The translations under genes were made by a program, and so were the position numbers. A DNA stretch of 64,000 nucleotides from NCBI RefSeq assembly GCF_014384905.1, contig NZ_JACRSV010000001.1, positions 62,001-126,000 of the forward strand. Reading direction: 5' to 3'. Positions 35,853 to 44,817 of this stretch are shown here, piece after piece. The DNA is from Fumia xinanensis (GTDB lineage: Bacteria > Bacillota > Clostridia > Oscillospirales > Ruminococcaceae). The notes beneath the pieces are model-generated. The model was not told where the DNA came from. It ran no database searches and saw nothing but the letters and a program-made list of their open reading frames with translations. Position 1 is the first letter of the stretch, and each line of letters starts with the position of its first letter.

Positions 35853-36089
35853 ATGAAAAACCTGAATTTGCAGGATGTCTTTTTGAATCAGGCGCGTAAA
35901 GATAGGATTACTGTGACGATTTATTTAACCAATGGATTCCAGTTTCGAGGCGTTGTCAAGGGATTCGATAATTTCACAGTGATTCTGGACTGCGACGGGA
36001 AGCAAAACCTGGTCTACAAACACGCGGTATCGACGATTATCCCGTCGAAACCCATAGCGATTCTGTCTGCCGACGAGGATGTGGAGTAA
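35853..36089 (+). CDS. hfq: RNA chaperone Hfq
   Basis: Hfq is a hexameric Sm-like protein that binds small RNAs and A-rich mRNA tails. Both Sm motifs are visible: YLTNGFQFRGVVKGFDNFTV and the distal LVYKHAVSTI with the conserved YKH. At 78 residues it has a short acidic tail, as in other Firmicutes. A GGGGGATG ribosome site precedes the ATG. The miaA-hfq order is conserved from Proteobacteria to Firmicutes. Confidence 0.97.
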   Translation: MKNLNLQDVFLNQARKDRITVTIYLTNGFQFRGVVKGFDNFTVILDCDGKQNLVYKHAVSTIIPSKPIAILSADEDVE

Positions 36090-37313
36090 TTGAACTCGGA
36101 TAAGGTTATCAAGATTTCAACCGTCGTATTGTCGGCGTTTGTTATTATTTACGTGATCTGCCAAATGTTCCGGTTTGGCGGAAGCGATTATGCTACCCAG
36201 ACGGTCTACGAGCAGACCGTCAACGATACCATACCAGTAGAGGGCATTATTTTTCGGGACGAAACGGTGATTTCTGTTGGGGGAAACGGCATCATCAGCT
36301 GCAACTACGCGGTTGGGGAAAAAGTTTCTACCAAAACACAGCTGGGAAGCGTTTATCAAAATCAAGCTGCCATTGACGAGCAGCGGGAATTAAAAAATGT
36401 GGAGCAGACCCTGGAGACTCTCCAGAAAATCCAGCAAAACGGCGACGCTTCGGAAATCATCAAGCCAGAAGTTTTAAACAGTTCCATCAGTGAGTACGGC
36501 GAGCGGTTGATTACCTCCCGGGACACAGAGAACTTTTCGAAACTTTCTGATATCCGCACAGGGCTCACAGAGACTTATGCTAAGCGGAACCTTTTAATGG
36601 ACAGCGGCACCGATTACACCGAGACGATTCAAAACCTCATGAATCAGCGGGATTCTTTGAAAGCGGGCCTCGGCGGCACGTCCCAGGCATTTTATTCCAC
36701 TGCTGCCGGCTATTTCGTCGATCATGTAGACGGGCAGGAGGAAGCCCTCACAGAGAGTTACATGCAGTCCCTGACGGCGGGACAGATCAATGATTTTGTC
36801 AAATTCTATCAGGGGTATCAGGCGGATTCTACTTCGGTGAAAATCGTGAAGGACCACAACTGGTACTATGCAGTAACGGTTTCCGAAGAGCATGCTAAAT
36901 CCCTGAGAGCGGGAAGTAAGGCGACTCTTCAGTTCCCCACTGAAAAAGAGTCGGTTCCGGCGACAGTTCAGTCGGTGGATTTCGATGAAGCGTCCGGCCT
37001 GTACAAGGTTGTCTTTTTGGGAGATACCATCAATGACTTTTTGTTGAGCACCAGGGTGCAGTCGGCGGAAGTGCTGGTCAGCTCCTATAAGGGACTCAAG
37101 GTTCCTAAGGAGGCCATCCGGTTCAAGGACGACGAAATGGGTGTCTACATCAAAACGATGAACAAGGTGTATTTTCGCAAGCTGGACAAGCTCTATGAGA
37201 CTGACGACTTTGTCATCAGCAGGACTTATTACGACAACAAGGAAGGCTATCTGGAACTTTACGATGATGTGATTGTGAAGGGTAAGGATTTATATGACCA
37301 AAAACCAGTGTGA
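36090..37313 (+). CDS. HlyD-like membrane-anchored protein
   Basis: This 407-residue protein has an N-terminal membrane helix (about 8-26) and a barrel-sandwich lipoyl-like half (NYAVGEKVSTKTQLGSVY). A coiled-coil hairpin (about 85-175) and a C-terminal beta-barrel follow, the usual layout of HlyD/membrane-fusion proteins. The start is TTG 36090, directly after the hfq stop, with GAGGA and GGAG upstream. Its end overlaps yggS by 20 bases. In Clostridia this protein is often found beside sepF and divIVA, so an envelope or division role is plausible but not shown. Confidence 0.8.
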   Translation: MNSDKVIKISTVVLSAFVIIYVICQMFRFGGSDYATQTVYEQTVNDTIPVEGIIFRDETVISVGGNGIISCNYAVGEKVSTKTQLGSVYQNQAAIDEQRELKNVEQTLETLQKIQQNGDASEIIKPEVLNSSISEYGERLITSRDTENFSKLSDIRTGLTETYAKRNLLMDSGTDYTETIQNLMNQRDSLKAGLGGTSQAFYSTAAGYFVDHVDGQEEALTESYMQSLTAGQINDFVKFYQGYQADSTSVKIVKDHNWYYAVTVSEEHAKSLRAGSKATLQFPTEKESVPATVQSVDFDEASGLYKVVFLGDTINDFLLSTRVQSAEVLVSSYKGLKVPKEAIRFKDDEMGVYIKTMNKVYFRKLDKLYETDDFVISRTYYDNKEGYLELYDDVIVKGKDLYDQKPV

Positions 37314-38028
37314 GCAAATGGATGAATCTTTTGGCTGGGACGTCCGGCAAAACATAGAGGAAATTCGGGCAAATGTGAAAGAAGCGGTTCAGGCCGCCGG
37401 GCGGGCGGAAAAGGACGTCGCTTTGATGGCGGTGACGAAAACGGTACCGCCAGAGCGGGTGAATGTGGCCCTTCAGGAGGGAATTTGCCTTCTAGGGGAG
37501 AACCGGGTGCAGGAAATCTGTCAAAAAGCTGCATTTTACCGGGCTTCCAAGGACAAAATTCATTTTATTGGACACTTGCAGACCAACAAGATTCGAGATA
37601 TAATAGAAAAGGTAAGTATGATTGAGTCGGTGGACTCTCTGCATCTGGCACAAGCCCTGTCCCGGGAATGTGAAAAACGCGGGATGGAGATGGATATTTT
37701 ATTGCAGGTGAACATCGGCAAAGAGGAAACAAAAAGCGGCTTCTACGAAGAAGAGGTTTTGGATGCGGTGGAACGTATTGCAAAACTGCCCGGTTTGAAA
37801 GCTAAGGGTCTGATGACCATTCCGCCTCGGTTTTCCGGAACATTATACTTTGAAAAGATGCAGGAACTGTTTTTGCTCTGCAAAGAGAAAAAAATAGAAG
37901 GATTGGAATTTTCCGTTCTATCCATGGGGATGTCAGACGATTACAGGGAGGCTATCGCCTGCGGCTCCACCCAAATACGCTTAGGACGAGCAATTTTTGG
38001 GGAACGCCCTGCGGCGAAACCGCACTAG
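37294..38028 (+). CDS. YggS-family PLP-binding protein
   Basis: This 244-residue pyridoxal-phosphate homeostasis protein (YlmE/YggS) has the lysine in MAVTKTVPPERV, the HFIGHLQTNKIRD segment and a C-terminal SMGMSDDYREAI phosphate-binding loop. It folds like the alanine racemase barrel without racemase activity. AAGGA lies before the ATG. It overlaps the HlyD-like gene and precedes sepF, matching the ylmE-ylmF(sepF) order of Bacillus. Confidence 0.9.
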   Translation: MTKNQCEQMDESFGWDVRQNIEEIRANVKEAVQAAGRAEKDVALMAVTKTVPPERVNVALQEGICLLGENRVQEICQKAAFYRASKDKIHFIGHLQTNKIRDIIEKVSMIESVDSLHLAQALSRECEKRGMEMDILLQVNIGKEETKSGFYEEEVLDAVERIAKLPGLKAKGLMTIPPRFSGTLYFEKMQELFLLCKEKKIEGLEFSVLSMGMSDDYREAIACGSTQIRLGRAIFGERPAAKPH

Positions 38029-38051
38029 TTTGTTGAAAGGCAGGAATACAT

Positions 38052-38504
38052 ATGGGATTGGTACAGAAATTTAAAGACATGTTCACTGAGTATGACGACG
38101 AGTACGATGATGAATTGGAACCGGCTCCTGAAATAGAGGATTTTGACCAGATTAAACGGGAAACTGGCAGCAACTACAGCGAAATGCCCAACATGAACCG
38201 CAGCAAAGTGGTTAACATTCACGCTACCACTCAATTGCAGGTGATGCTGGTAAAGCCGGAGCGTTTCGAAGATGCCCGGACCATCGCCGAGCATTTAAAT
38301 CAGAAACGCACTGTGGTCTTAAACCTGGAGTCCGCTTCCAAAGAGCTCTCGAGACGGCTTTTGGACTTTTTAAGCGGCGTCGCCTTTGCCAACAACGGCG
38401 AGGTGAAGCGGGTGGCCAACAGCACCTTCATCATCACCCCCTCCAATGTGAATTTGATGGGCGATCTGCTGGACGAGCTGGAAAACAGCGGCGTATACTT
38501 CTAA
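38052..38504 (+). CDS. sepF: Cell division protein SepF
   Basis: SepF bundles FtsZ filaments and tethers the Z ring to the membrane. The short amphipathic N-terminus (GLVQKFKDMF) is the membrane anchor, followed by an acidic linker and the DUF552 core (about 75-150) with SRRLLDFLSGVAFAN. GAAAGG precedes the ATG. At 150 residues it is normal. An imperfect hairpin follows before ylmH. Confidence 0.95.
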   Translation: MGLVQKFKDMFTEYDDEYDDELEPAPEIEDFDQIKRETGSNYSEMPNMNRSKVVNIHATTQLQVMLVKPERFEDARTIAEHLNQKRTVVLNLESASKELSRRLLDFLSGVAFANNGEVKRVANSTFIITPSNVNLMGDLLDELENSGVYF

Positions 38505-38518
38505 GCGAATGAATAAAA

Positions 38519-38560
38519 AGGCTGTGTTCCTTAAAAAGGGGCGCAGCCTATAGGTCTTTT
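38519..38560 (+). terminator. Imperfect hairpin after sepF
   Basis: AGGCTG (38519-38524) pairs with CAGCCT (38544-38549) with additional inner pairs. A short T-rich stretch follows. It may attenuate rather than stop transcription into ylmH. Confidence 0.45.
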
Positions 38561-38585
38561 ATATTACAAGTTTTGACGAGGGCAG

Positions 38586-39347
38586 ATGGATAAGGAACAA
38601 AAGGAACGGGAATATTTCTTAGCGGGCATCCGGAATCTTATCGAATTGTCGATGAGGCAGGATGCAATGAAATTCAGCAGCTTCCTCAATGAGCAGCAAC
38701 AGGCTATGGCGGAACCCATCGTCCGTAAAAGCGGAGCACAGTACCGATTTTACGGCGGTTTTCCCGGGGCCCAGCGACAGATGTTGGGGGTGTTCCCTGA
38801 CCATATGGAGCCGTTGGATGATTATTTCCCCTTGAAGGCGTTTACTTTCCGATATCCTGATAACTATCATCTGTCACACAGAGATTTTCTGGGCACCTTG
38901 ATGGCACAGCAGATTAAGCGGGAAACCATCGGGGACATTGTGATTACTTCCGGCAAGGCATTTTTGTTTGCCGAAGAGCGGGTTCAAAAATTAGTTGCGA
39001 CGCAGATCGATAAAGTCGGCGGTGTCGGTGTTACAGTCGAACAGGGCGTTGATGGGCCCGTGACGGCTGTACAAAAATTTAGGGAATTAAAAGGGACTCT
39101 GGCATCTCTCCGATTGGACGCGTCGGTGTCGCTGGTGACGGGTCTCAGCCGAGAAAAAGCGGCTAAGCTAATTACAAGCGGCATGGTGACGCTCAACTAC
39201 CTGGACAAAAGCCAGGGGGCCTCGCTCCTCAAGGAGGGGGACATACTCACGGTACGCGGCTACGGAAAATTTCGATTGACCACGGTGGGCCACGAAACAC
39301 GAAAAGGAAGAATCAGCGTTTTATTTGACGCTTTTGTAAATGAATAA
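38586..39347 (+). CDS. YlmH-like S4-domain RNA-binding protein
   Basis: This 253-residue protein has an N-terminal domain of the YlmH family (QYRFYGGFPGAQRQMLGVFP). A C-terminal S4 RNA-binding domain begins near 180 (SLRLDASVSLVTGLSREKAA). YlmH-type proteins bind stalled ribosome complexes and act in rescue and in the ylm division cluster. GAGGG precedes the ATG. It lies between sepF and divIVA as in Bacillus. Confidence 0.9.
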   Translation: MDKEQKEREYFLAGIRNLIELSMRQDAMKFSSFLNEQQQAMAEPIVRKSGAQYRFYGGFPGAQRQMLGVFPDHMEPLDDYFPLKAFTFRYPDNYHLSHRDFLGTLMAQQIKRETIGDIVITSGKAFLFAEERVQKLVATQIDKVGGVGVTVEQGVDGPVTAVQKFRELKGTLASLRLDASVSLVTGLSREKAAKLITSGMVTLNYLDKSQGASLLKEGDILTVRGYGKFRLTTVGHETRKGRISVLFDAFVNE

Positions 39348-39393
39348 AGGAATAGCATTTTGACGAAATTTTATTGGGAAAGAGGGAACTTCA

Positions 39394-40152
39394 ATGAGCA
39401 AACCGGTGAAAATGTTTGAAAAAGCAGCCTTTGGCTATCGTCCTGAAGACGTGGACAACCACATCGACGAACTAAATCGACAGATTTCCTCCCTGGAAGC
39501 AGAAAAAGAAGAATTGGTCGCCAAAATGAGAGTTTTGGCGGAGAAAATAAATGAGTACCGCAAAGAAGAATCCGATTTGAAAGACGCCCTGCTGGGTGCT
39601 CAAAAGATGGGCAACACCATCATGAATGAGGCGAAGACCAAGGCGGATATGATGATTACAGACGCCAAAAACCGCGCCGACCGGATGGTTTACGACGCTC
39701 AGAAACAGGCGGAAGAAACAATAGGCGCTATCCAGCGGCAGACCGAGAAGGAAAAAATGACCTTGGCCAAGATGCAGAAAGAAGTTTCCGACTTTAAGGC
39801 CACGCTGCTTGCTACCTATAAGCGGCACCTGAACGTCATTACCAATCTGCCCGAGATGGATGCGGAAACAGCGGAATTTTATAATGACAAGCTGGGTGGT
39901 ATTAAAGAAGAGGCAACAGAGGAGGCACAAGAGACTGTTGCGGAGGTAACCGAAGAAGTGTCAACCAGTTCTGAATCTGTGGAAGCTTCCGCCACGGAGG
40001 AAACGGTGGAAGAAACGGATGAAACAGTTTCTACCATGCGCTTTGACAAAGTGCAGAGCAATAATTCAAAGCCCGCTTTTACTCCTACCCGGAAACCGAC
40101 CTTTGAGGAGAAGTTTGGGGAGCTGAAGTTCGGGAAAAACAACAATCGATAA
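39394..40152 (+). CDS. divIVA: DivIVA-domain protein
   Basis: The N-terminal DivIVA motif (KMFEKAAFGYRPEDVDNHID) binds curved or negatively charged membrane. A long coiled coil follows (about 25-145), and then an acidic, threonine/glutamate-rich segment (about 170-215) and a basic tail. Members mark the cell poles and septum and recruit division or envelope proteins. AGAGGG precedes the ATG. At 252 residues it is longer than the Bacillus protein because of the acidic region. The neighbours ylmH, sepF and lspA fit the division/envelope cluster. Confidence 0.9.
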   Translation: MSKPVKMFEKAAFGYRPEDVDNHIDELNRQISSLEAEKEELVAKMRVLAEKINEYRKEESDLKDALLGAQKMGNTIMNEAKTKADMMITDAKNRADRMVYDAQKQAEETIGAIQRQTEKEKMTLAKMQKEVSDFKATLLATYKRHLNVITNLPEMDAETAEFYNDKLGGIKEEATEEAQETVAEVTEEVSTSSESVEASATEETVEETDETVSTMRFDKVQSNNSKPAFTPTRKPTFEEKFGELKFGKNNNR

Positions 40153-40184
40153 TCCCGGATAATGGGGAACGATATCATTTGCCG

Positions 40185-40211
40185 GTTGCCGCAAAATTTT
40201 TTTGCGGCAAC
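40185..40211. terminator. Strong hairpin between divIVA and lspA
   Basis: GTTGCCGCAAAA (40185-40196) pairs perfectly with TTTTGCGGCAAC (40200-40211). The T run lies inside the arm, so it may act as a terminator or only as a stable hairpin. The rest of the gap to 40370 includes a small TTGTAT-N4-ATACAA palindrome (40298-40313). Confidence 0.55.
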
Positions 40212-40369
40212 TACTTATGCCAAAGTGAAATTTTAAGACGTATGGCGTCAACCTATAAAATTCCCCTCATTTACTGAAACAAGCGGACAAAGTCCTGTTG
40301 TATTTTTATACAAATTGCGCCGCTGCTAAAATGGTGTGGAGACAAGTCCTGTTGCTGGGAGGAAAAAGA

Positions 40370-40861
40370 ATGAGAAGATACGTTGCGCTGCTGATGTCGG
40401 CGGTGCTGGTGGGAATCGACCAGATTCTCAAGGTGTTGGCTATCCAATATTTAAAGCCTGTCGGAAGCCATCCCATTATTCCGGATATTTTTCATTTGAC
40501 TTATGTGGAAAACCGGGGGGCGGCTTTCGGCATGATGGCCGGTCAGAAATGGCTTTTGGTTTGGGCGACAGCCATCGTTATTTTGGCGGCCATCGTCGTT
40601 GTCATGGCGGGTAAAATTAAGAATGCCATGGTGCTGTTCGCGGTGGCGACGATTATTGGCGGCGGTGTGGGGAACCTCATCGACAGGGTGTACCGGGGCT
40701 TTGTAGTGGACTACGTTCACCTGAAAGTGATAAACTTTGCGGTATTTAACTTCGCGGATATTTGCGTGACAGTGGGAACCGCCATGCTGCTGGTTTACCT
40801 TTTGTTTTACGAGCTGAGGCATAAAAACAAAGAAGCTGCGGGAGAAACAAAAGGTGCGTGA
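40370..40861 (+). CDS. lspA: Signal peptidase II (prolipoprotein signal peptidase)
   Basis: LspA cuts the signal peptide from lipid-modified prolipoproteins in the membrane. Four membrane helices are visible. The first catalytic aspartate is in FVVDYVHL and the second in FNFADIC. ENRGAAFG is the other conserved motif. I start at ATG 40370, with GGGAGG upstream; an ATG at 40298 has none. At 163 residues it is normal. The lipoprotein at 16811 would be one of its substrates. The end overlaps the next gene by eight bases. Confidence 0.95.
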   Translation: MRRYVALLMSAVLVGIDQILKVLAIQYLKPVGSHPIIPDIFHLTYVENRGAAFGMMAGQKWLLVWATAIVILAAIVVVMAGKIKNAMVLFAVATIIGGGVGNLIDRVYRGFVVDYVHLKVINFAVFNFADICVTVGTAMLLVYLLFYELRHKNKEAAGETKGA

Positions 40862-42605
40862 GTTTCGAATTGAGCTGGAGGCTGGACAGCGGATCGACGT
40901 CTTTTTAGCGGAAAAGCTGGAGGGGAAAACCCGCTCGGCAGTTCAAAAGCTGGTTGCTGGGGGGCATGTGCGCATCAACGGAGCCTCTGCTTCTAAAAAC
41001 AGCAAGCTGCGTGTAGGCGATATGGTGATGGTAAAGGAGCCGGAGCCAAAATCGCTGGATGTGGAGGCGGAGGACATTCCTCTGTCGGTTGTTTATGAGG
41101 ACGACGACCTGCTGGTGGTGAATAAGCCTAAGGGAATGGTGGTTCATCCGGCGGTGGGAAATGAGAGCGGAACTCTAGTCAATGCTCTTTTGCATCATTG
41201 CAGGGACTCTCTTTCGGGAATCAACGGCGTTATCCGGCCGGGCATCGTCCATCGCATCGATAAGGATACCAGTGGCCTTTTGATTGTAGCGAAAAACGAT
41301 AACGCCCATTTAAAGTTGGCGGAGCAGATTGAACGTCACAGCTTTTCCCGGGTATATCACGCGGTGGTTTACGGTAATATTAAGGAGAACGAGGGAACCA
41401 TTGAGACCCAGCTGGGCCGTCACCCGCAGGACCGCAAAAAGATGGCGGTGCTTACTTCCGGCGGGAGGCGTGCTGTCACTCATTTTCGGGTGCTGGAGCG
41501 GTACGGCTCCTTTACCTATGTGAAACTGCGGCTGGAGACTGGGCGGACCCATCAAATCCGGGTACATATGGCATCTATAGGACATCCAGTGGCGGGAGAT
41601 CCGGTGTATGGCCCCAAAAAAGTGCTGGAGGTATTAAATGGCCAGTGCCTTCACGCCAAGAGTATCGGATTTGTCCATCCCACAACGGGGGAGTATTTGG
41701 AATTTGACAGTCCCCTCCCCGAGGTGTTTGAGGATTTCCTCGAAAAACTCCGCAGGGAATCGGGAATTAAGCCGTCCGTCAGTATGGCGGATGTCCTTAT
41801 CGCCTCTGATTTGGATGGAACGCTGTTGCAGGACGATAAGACTATTTCTGAGATAGACAAGGCGGCAATCCGACGATTCCGGGAAGCCGGAGGGACTTTT
41901 ACTGTAGCGACTGGGCGGTCAATCCCTACTGTGGCCCCCTATCTGGAGGAATTGGAACTCGATGTTCCGGTGACACTCTACAACGGGGCGATGATTTACG
42001 ACCCGGTTTCAAAGGAGACGATTTGGGAGACTGGACTGCCGGAAGAAGCCAAAAAAGCGGTACCCTATATTTACCAAATATTTGGAGAAACGGTGGGCAT
42101 CGAAGTATTGGACGATCACGCACTGTACGCCGTGGTGTACAACGATTTTATCCGCTGGCATTTAAACGACGGAGGATATCAAGTACCCCATGAACGGTGC
42201 GGAATAGAAGACGTTATTCCAAAACGGTGGCTTAAAGTGATGTTTGCGGCGGAAAAAGACCAGGTTGGTGCGCTGCAAAGGGAATTAGAGAACTTGAATA
42301 TTCAGGGGGTGCGCATCGTCCATTCGGCGGAACGCCTTGTTGAGATGGTGCCGGCGGATGCAAATAAAGGCTCTGCGCTCAGACGGCTTTGCAGCGAAAT
42401 TGGTATTCCGCTGGAAAAGACGGCGGCTATCGGTGATTTTTACAATGATTTGGAAATGATAGAGATGGCCGGCTTCGGGATAGCGGTGTCCAACTCCTGT
42501 CGGGATGTTAAGGTGACTGCCAGCCTTGTAGTCTCATCCAACGGACAAAACGGCGTGGCGGAAGCCATAGAATATGTAATGGAAAACAAGAAAAAATTGT
42601 TTTAA
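40854..42605 (+). CDS. RluD-type pseudouridine synthase fused to a HAD phosphatase
   Basis: This 583-residue protein reads in one frame through two domains. Residues 1-305 have an S4 domain and an RluD-type pseudouridine synthase with catalytic Asp136 in HRIDKDTSGL and GRTHQIRVH. Residues from about 311 (MADVLIASDLDGTLLQ) to the end form a complete Cof-type HAD hydrolase. It has the nucleophile DLDGT and the later GDFYNDLEM. No stop, ribosome site or frame change lies between them. The synthase likely modifies 23S rRNA. The HAD half likely dephosphorylates a small phosphorylated metabolite. Separate genes are the usual state, so this fusion is unusual. Confidence 0.9.
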   Translation: MREFRIELEAGQRIDVFLAEKLEGKTRSAVQKLVAGGHVRINGASASKNSKLRVGDMVMVKEPEPKSLDVEAEDIPLSVVYEDDDLLVVNKPKGMVVHPAVGNESGTLVNALLHHCRDSLSGINGVIRPGIVHRIDKDTSGLLIVAKNDNAHLKLAEQIERHSFSRVYHAVVYGNIKENEGTIETQLGRHPQDRKKMAVLTSGGRRAVTHFRVLERYGSFTYVKLRLETGRTHQIRVHMASIGHPVAGDPVYGPKKVLEVLNGQCLHAKSIGFVHPTTGEYLEFDSPLPEVFEDFLEKLRRESGIKPSVSMADVLIASDLDGTLLQDDKTISEIDKAAIRRFREAGGTFTVATGRSIPTVAPYLEELELDVPVTLYNGAMIYDPVSKETIWETGLPEEAKKAVPYIYQIFGETVGIEVLDDHALYAVVYNDFIRWHLNDGGYQVPHERCGIEDVIPKRWLKVMFAAEKDQVGALQRELENLNIQGVRIVHSAERLVEMVPADANKGSALRRLCSEIGIPLEKTAAIGDFYNDLEMIEMAGFGIAVSNSCRDVKVTASLVVSSNGQNGVAEAIEYVMENKKKLF

Positions 42606-42652
42606 GGATAAAATCAGTTTCATAGGCATGTAGAAAGGAATGGTTACACAAG

Positions 42653-43492
42653 ATGGATGCAACGACGAAAAAAGAATTAATGAAAATTGCCTGCAAAATC
42701 CGGATGGGGATTATTGAGGGTACTTTTCACGCCAAATCCGGTCATCCGGGCGGCTCTCTTTCTATTGCGGAGGATTTGAGCTACCTCTATTGGCGAGAGA
42801 TGAACGTCGATCCTAAAAATCCCAAGATGCAAAACAGAGACAGGCTGGTTCTCTCCAAGGGGCATACCGCTCCAGCATTGTATGCAGCGCTGGCCCTCAA
42901 GGGCTTTTTCCCTGAAAGCGAACTGAAAAATCTGCGTCACATTGGCTCCATGCTTCAGGGCCATCCTGATATGAAACACATCCCCGGCGTGGACATGTCC
43001 ACCGGTTCATTGGGACAGGGAATTTCTGCCGCTTGCGGCATGGCTCTGTCGGCGAAGATTTCCGGAGACAGCTACCGCACCTATTCCATTTTAGGCGACG
43101 GGGAAATCGAGGAGGGCCAAGTCTGGGAAGCGGCCATGTTCGCCTCTCACTACAAGCTGGATAATCTTGTGGCCATTGTCGACAACAATAACCTTCAGAT
43201 CGACGGCACCGTTGAAGAAGTCATGTCCCCTTACCCCATTCCGGAAAAATTTGCTGCTTTCGGCTGGCACGTTATCACCATCGACGCCCACAATTTCGAT
43301 GAAATCGAGAAAGCCTTCGAGGAAGCGAAAACGGTGAAGGACAAACCCACCGTTATCGTGCAGAAGAGTATCAAGGGCAAAGGCATTTCTTTTATGGAGA
43401 ACCAGGTGGGCTGGCACGGTTCCGCCCCCAACGCCGAGCAGTATGAAGCTGCACTCAAGGAACTGAGAGATACGCTGAACGACTTGGATTAA
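42653..43492 (+). CDS. Transketolase, N-terminal subunit
   Basis: This 279-residue half carries the thiamine-diphosphate-binding domain of transketolase. The motif GDGEIEEGQVWEA and the conserved histidines in SKGHTAPALYAAL and HPDMKHIPGVDMSTGSLGQG are seen. It acts in the non-oxidative pentose phosphate pathway together with the next gene's product. Split transketolases are common in Clostridia and archaea. A GAAAGG-type site precedes the ATG at 42653, and the C-terminal partner follows 20 bases after the stop. Confidence 0.93.
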   Translation: MDATTKKELMKIACKIRMGIIEGTFHAKSGHPGGSLSIAEDLSYLYWREMNVDPKNPKMQNRDRLVLSKGHTAPALYAALALKGFFPESELKNLRHIGSMLQGHPDMKHIPGVDMSTGSLGQGISAACGMALSAKISGDSYRTYSILGDGEIEEGQVWEAAMFASHYKLDNLVAIVDNNNLQIDGTVEEVMSPYPIPEKFAAFGWHVITIDAHNFDEIEKAFEEAKTVKDKPTVIVQKSIKGKGISFMENQVGWHGSAPNAEQYEAALKELRDTLNDLD

Positions 43493-43512
43493 GAGGGAAG
43501 GGAACGAGAAGT

Positions 43513-44451
43513 ATGTCTGAAATCAAGAAAATTGCCACCCGAGACAGCTATGGAAACGCTTTGGTGGAGCTGTCCAAAGAAATAGACGATTTAGTGGTAC
43601 TGGATGCCGATCTGGCGGCGGCCACAAAAACGGGGATCTTTAAAAAGCAGGTGCCGGACCGGTTTTTTGACTGCGGTATCGCCGAAGCCAACATGATGGG
43701 TGTGGCGGCAGGATTAGCGGCAACCGGAAAGACGGTGTTCGCAAGCTCCTTTGCTATGTTTGCGGCGGGCCGGGCTTTTGAAATCATCCGCAACTCTATC
43801 GGTTACCCTCACCTAAACGTCAAAATTGGCGCCACCCATGCGGGCATCTCCGTCGGGGAGGACGGCGCCACTCATCAGTGCAACGAGGATATCGCGCTTA
43901 TGCGCACTATCCCCGGTATGACGATTATCAATCCTGCCGATGACGTAGAAGCCCACGCGGCGGTTCGTGCGGCGGCCCTTCACGACGGACCTGTTTATCT
44001 GAGATTCGGGCGCTTGGCGGTGCCAGTTTTCAACGACGAGAAAAGCTACCGCTTTGAACTGGGCAAAGGTATTACTCTCCGGGACGGTAAAGACGTAACC
44101 ATCATCGCCACTGGCCTGATGGTCAATGAAGCCCGGATGGCCGCCGAAGAACTTTCTAAAGAAGGCATCGATGCTCGAGTCATCAATATCCATACCATCA
44201 AGCCCATCGATCGGGAAATTATTGTCAAAGCGGCGAAGGAAACTGGTAAAATCCTCACGGTAGAAGAGCATAATATCATCGGCGGGCTGGGCAGCGCCGT
44301 GGCGGAAGTAGTTTGTGAAGAGTGTCCCTGCCTCGTTAAACGGCTGGGCGTAGAGGATCGTTTTGGTATGTCAGGCCCAGCGTTGGATTTGCTGAAGTTG
44401 TTCGGATTAGGTTCAGAGAACATTGTAAAACGTGTAAAAGGGATGCTGTAA
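43513..44451 (+). CDS. Transketolase, C-terminal subunit
   Basis: This 312-residue half provides the pyrimidine-binding and C-terminal domains of transketolase. The catalytic glutamate lies in DCGIAEANMMGVAAG, followed by FARGRAFEII-like and HAGISVGEDGATHQ segments, and a C-terminal domain with VEEHNIIGGLGSAVAE. It complements the subunit encoded just upstream, and the two likely form an alpha2beta2 enzyme. GGAACG-type ribosome signals lie upstream of the ATG. No terminator is evident; a new promoter begins about 110 bases later. Confidence 0.93.
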   Translation: MSEIKKIATRDSYGNALVELSKEIDDLVVLDADLAAATKTGIFKKQVPDRFFDCGIAEANMMGVAAGLAATGKTVFASSFAMFAAGRAFEIIRNSIGYPHLNVKIGATHAGISVGEDGATHQCNEDIALMRTIPGMTIINPADDVEAHAAVRAAALHDGPVYLRFGRLAVPVFNDEKSYRFELGKGITLRDGKDVTIIATGLMVNEARMAAEELSKEGIDARVINIHTIKPIDREIIVKAAKETGKILTVEEHNIIGGLGSAVAEVVCEECPCLVKRLGVEDRFGMSGPALDLLKLFGLGSENIVKRVKGML

Positions 44452-44561
44452 TGTAAAAGCAGCTATCAGGCGTCACTGGCTTGCTGAGCTCTTCTGCAAG
44501 CTTTGTCGGCATTAGTCAAATGTGAATGCGGTGTAAAAACAAAAAAATCCCACCCTTTTAC

Positions 44562-44590
44562 TTGACAAACAAACGGGCATATACTATAAT
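44562..44590 (+). promoter_or_regulatory. Perfect consensus sigma-A promoter before greA
   Basis: TTGACA (44562-44567), 17 bases, TATAAT (44585-44590). Both boxes are exact consensus. The gap from 44452 to the promoter has no gene. The start codon of greA is more than 220 bases downstream. Confidence 0.85.
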
Positions 44591-44596
44591 CTAAAA

Positions 44597-44713
44597 CATT
44601 ATAGAGTTTTGTGATAACCATCGGACTTTTGCAGAAAAGCCGATGGTCATTGCCCTTTATACTGAATTCATTACTGATTTTACAGGATGAAAAAGGCGGG
44701 ATGGCCGCCTTTT
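44597..44713 (+). promoter_or_regulatory. greA leader with two hairpins, possible attenuator or small RNA
   Basis: The first hairpin pairs ACCATCGG (44617-44624) with CCGATGGT (44640-44647) and CTTTT with AAAAG inside. The second pairs AAAAGGCGG (44691-44699) with CCGCCTTTT (44705-44713) around a five-base loop and ends in a T run, like an intrinsic terminator. It lies about 105 bases before greA. Transcripts could stop here, making a small RNA of about 120 nt, or read through into greA. Confidence 0.6.
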
Positions 44714-44817
44714 GCTTTGAAATCAGTAAGATAAAGGAAACGCCGGATTTCGGCGGAAATCAATTTTTGAAAGGAACGGTCTATTTAAGGAAAAGGGCCG
44801 TAACGGTAACTGAAACT

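Noticed and set aside
41740..41800. Frameshift or missed stop in the RluD-HAD gene
   Set aside because: The reading frame is continuous, both domains are complete and the linker reads normally. Only read data could show an error.
44611..44817. N-terminal extension of greA in frame back to 44611
   Set aside because: It passes through the leader hairpins and has no ribosome site. GreA normally starts MAKPVILT-like, as at 44818.
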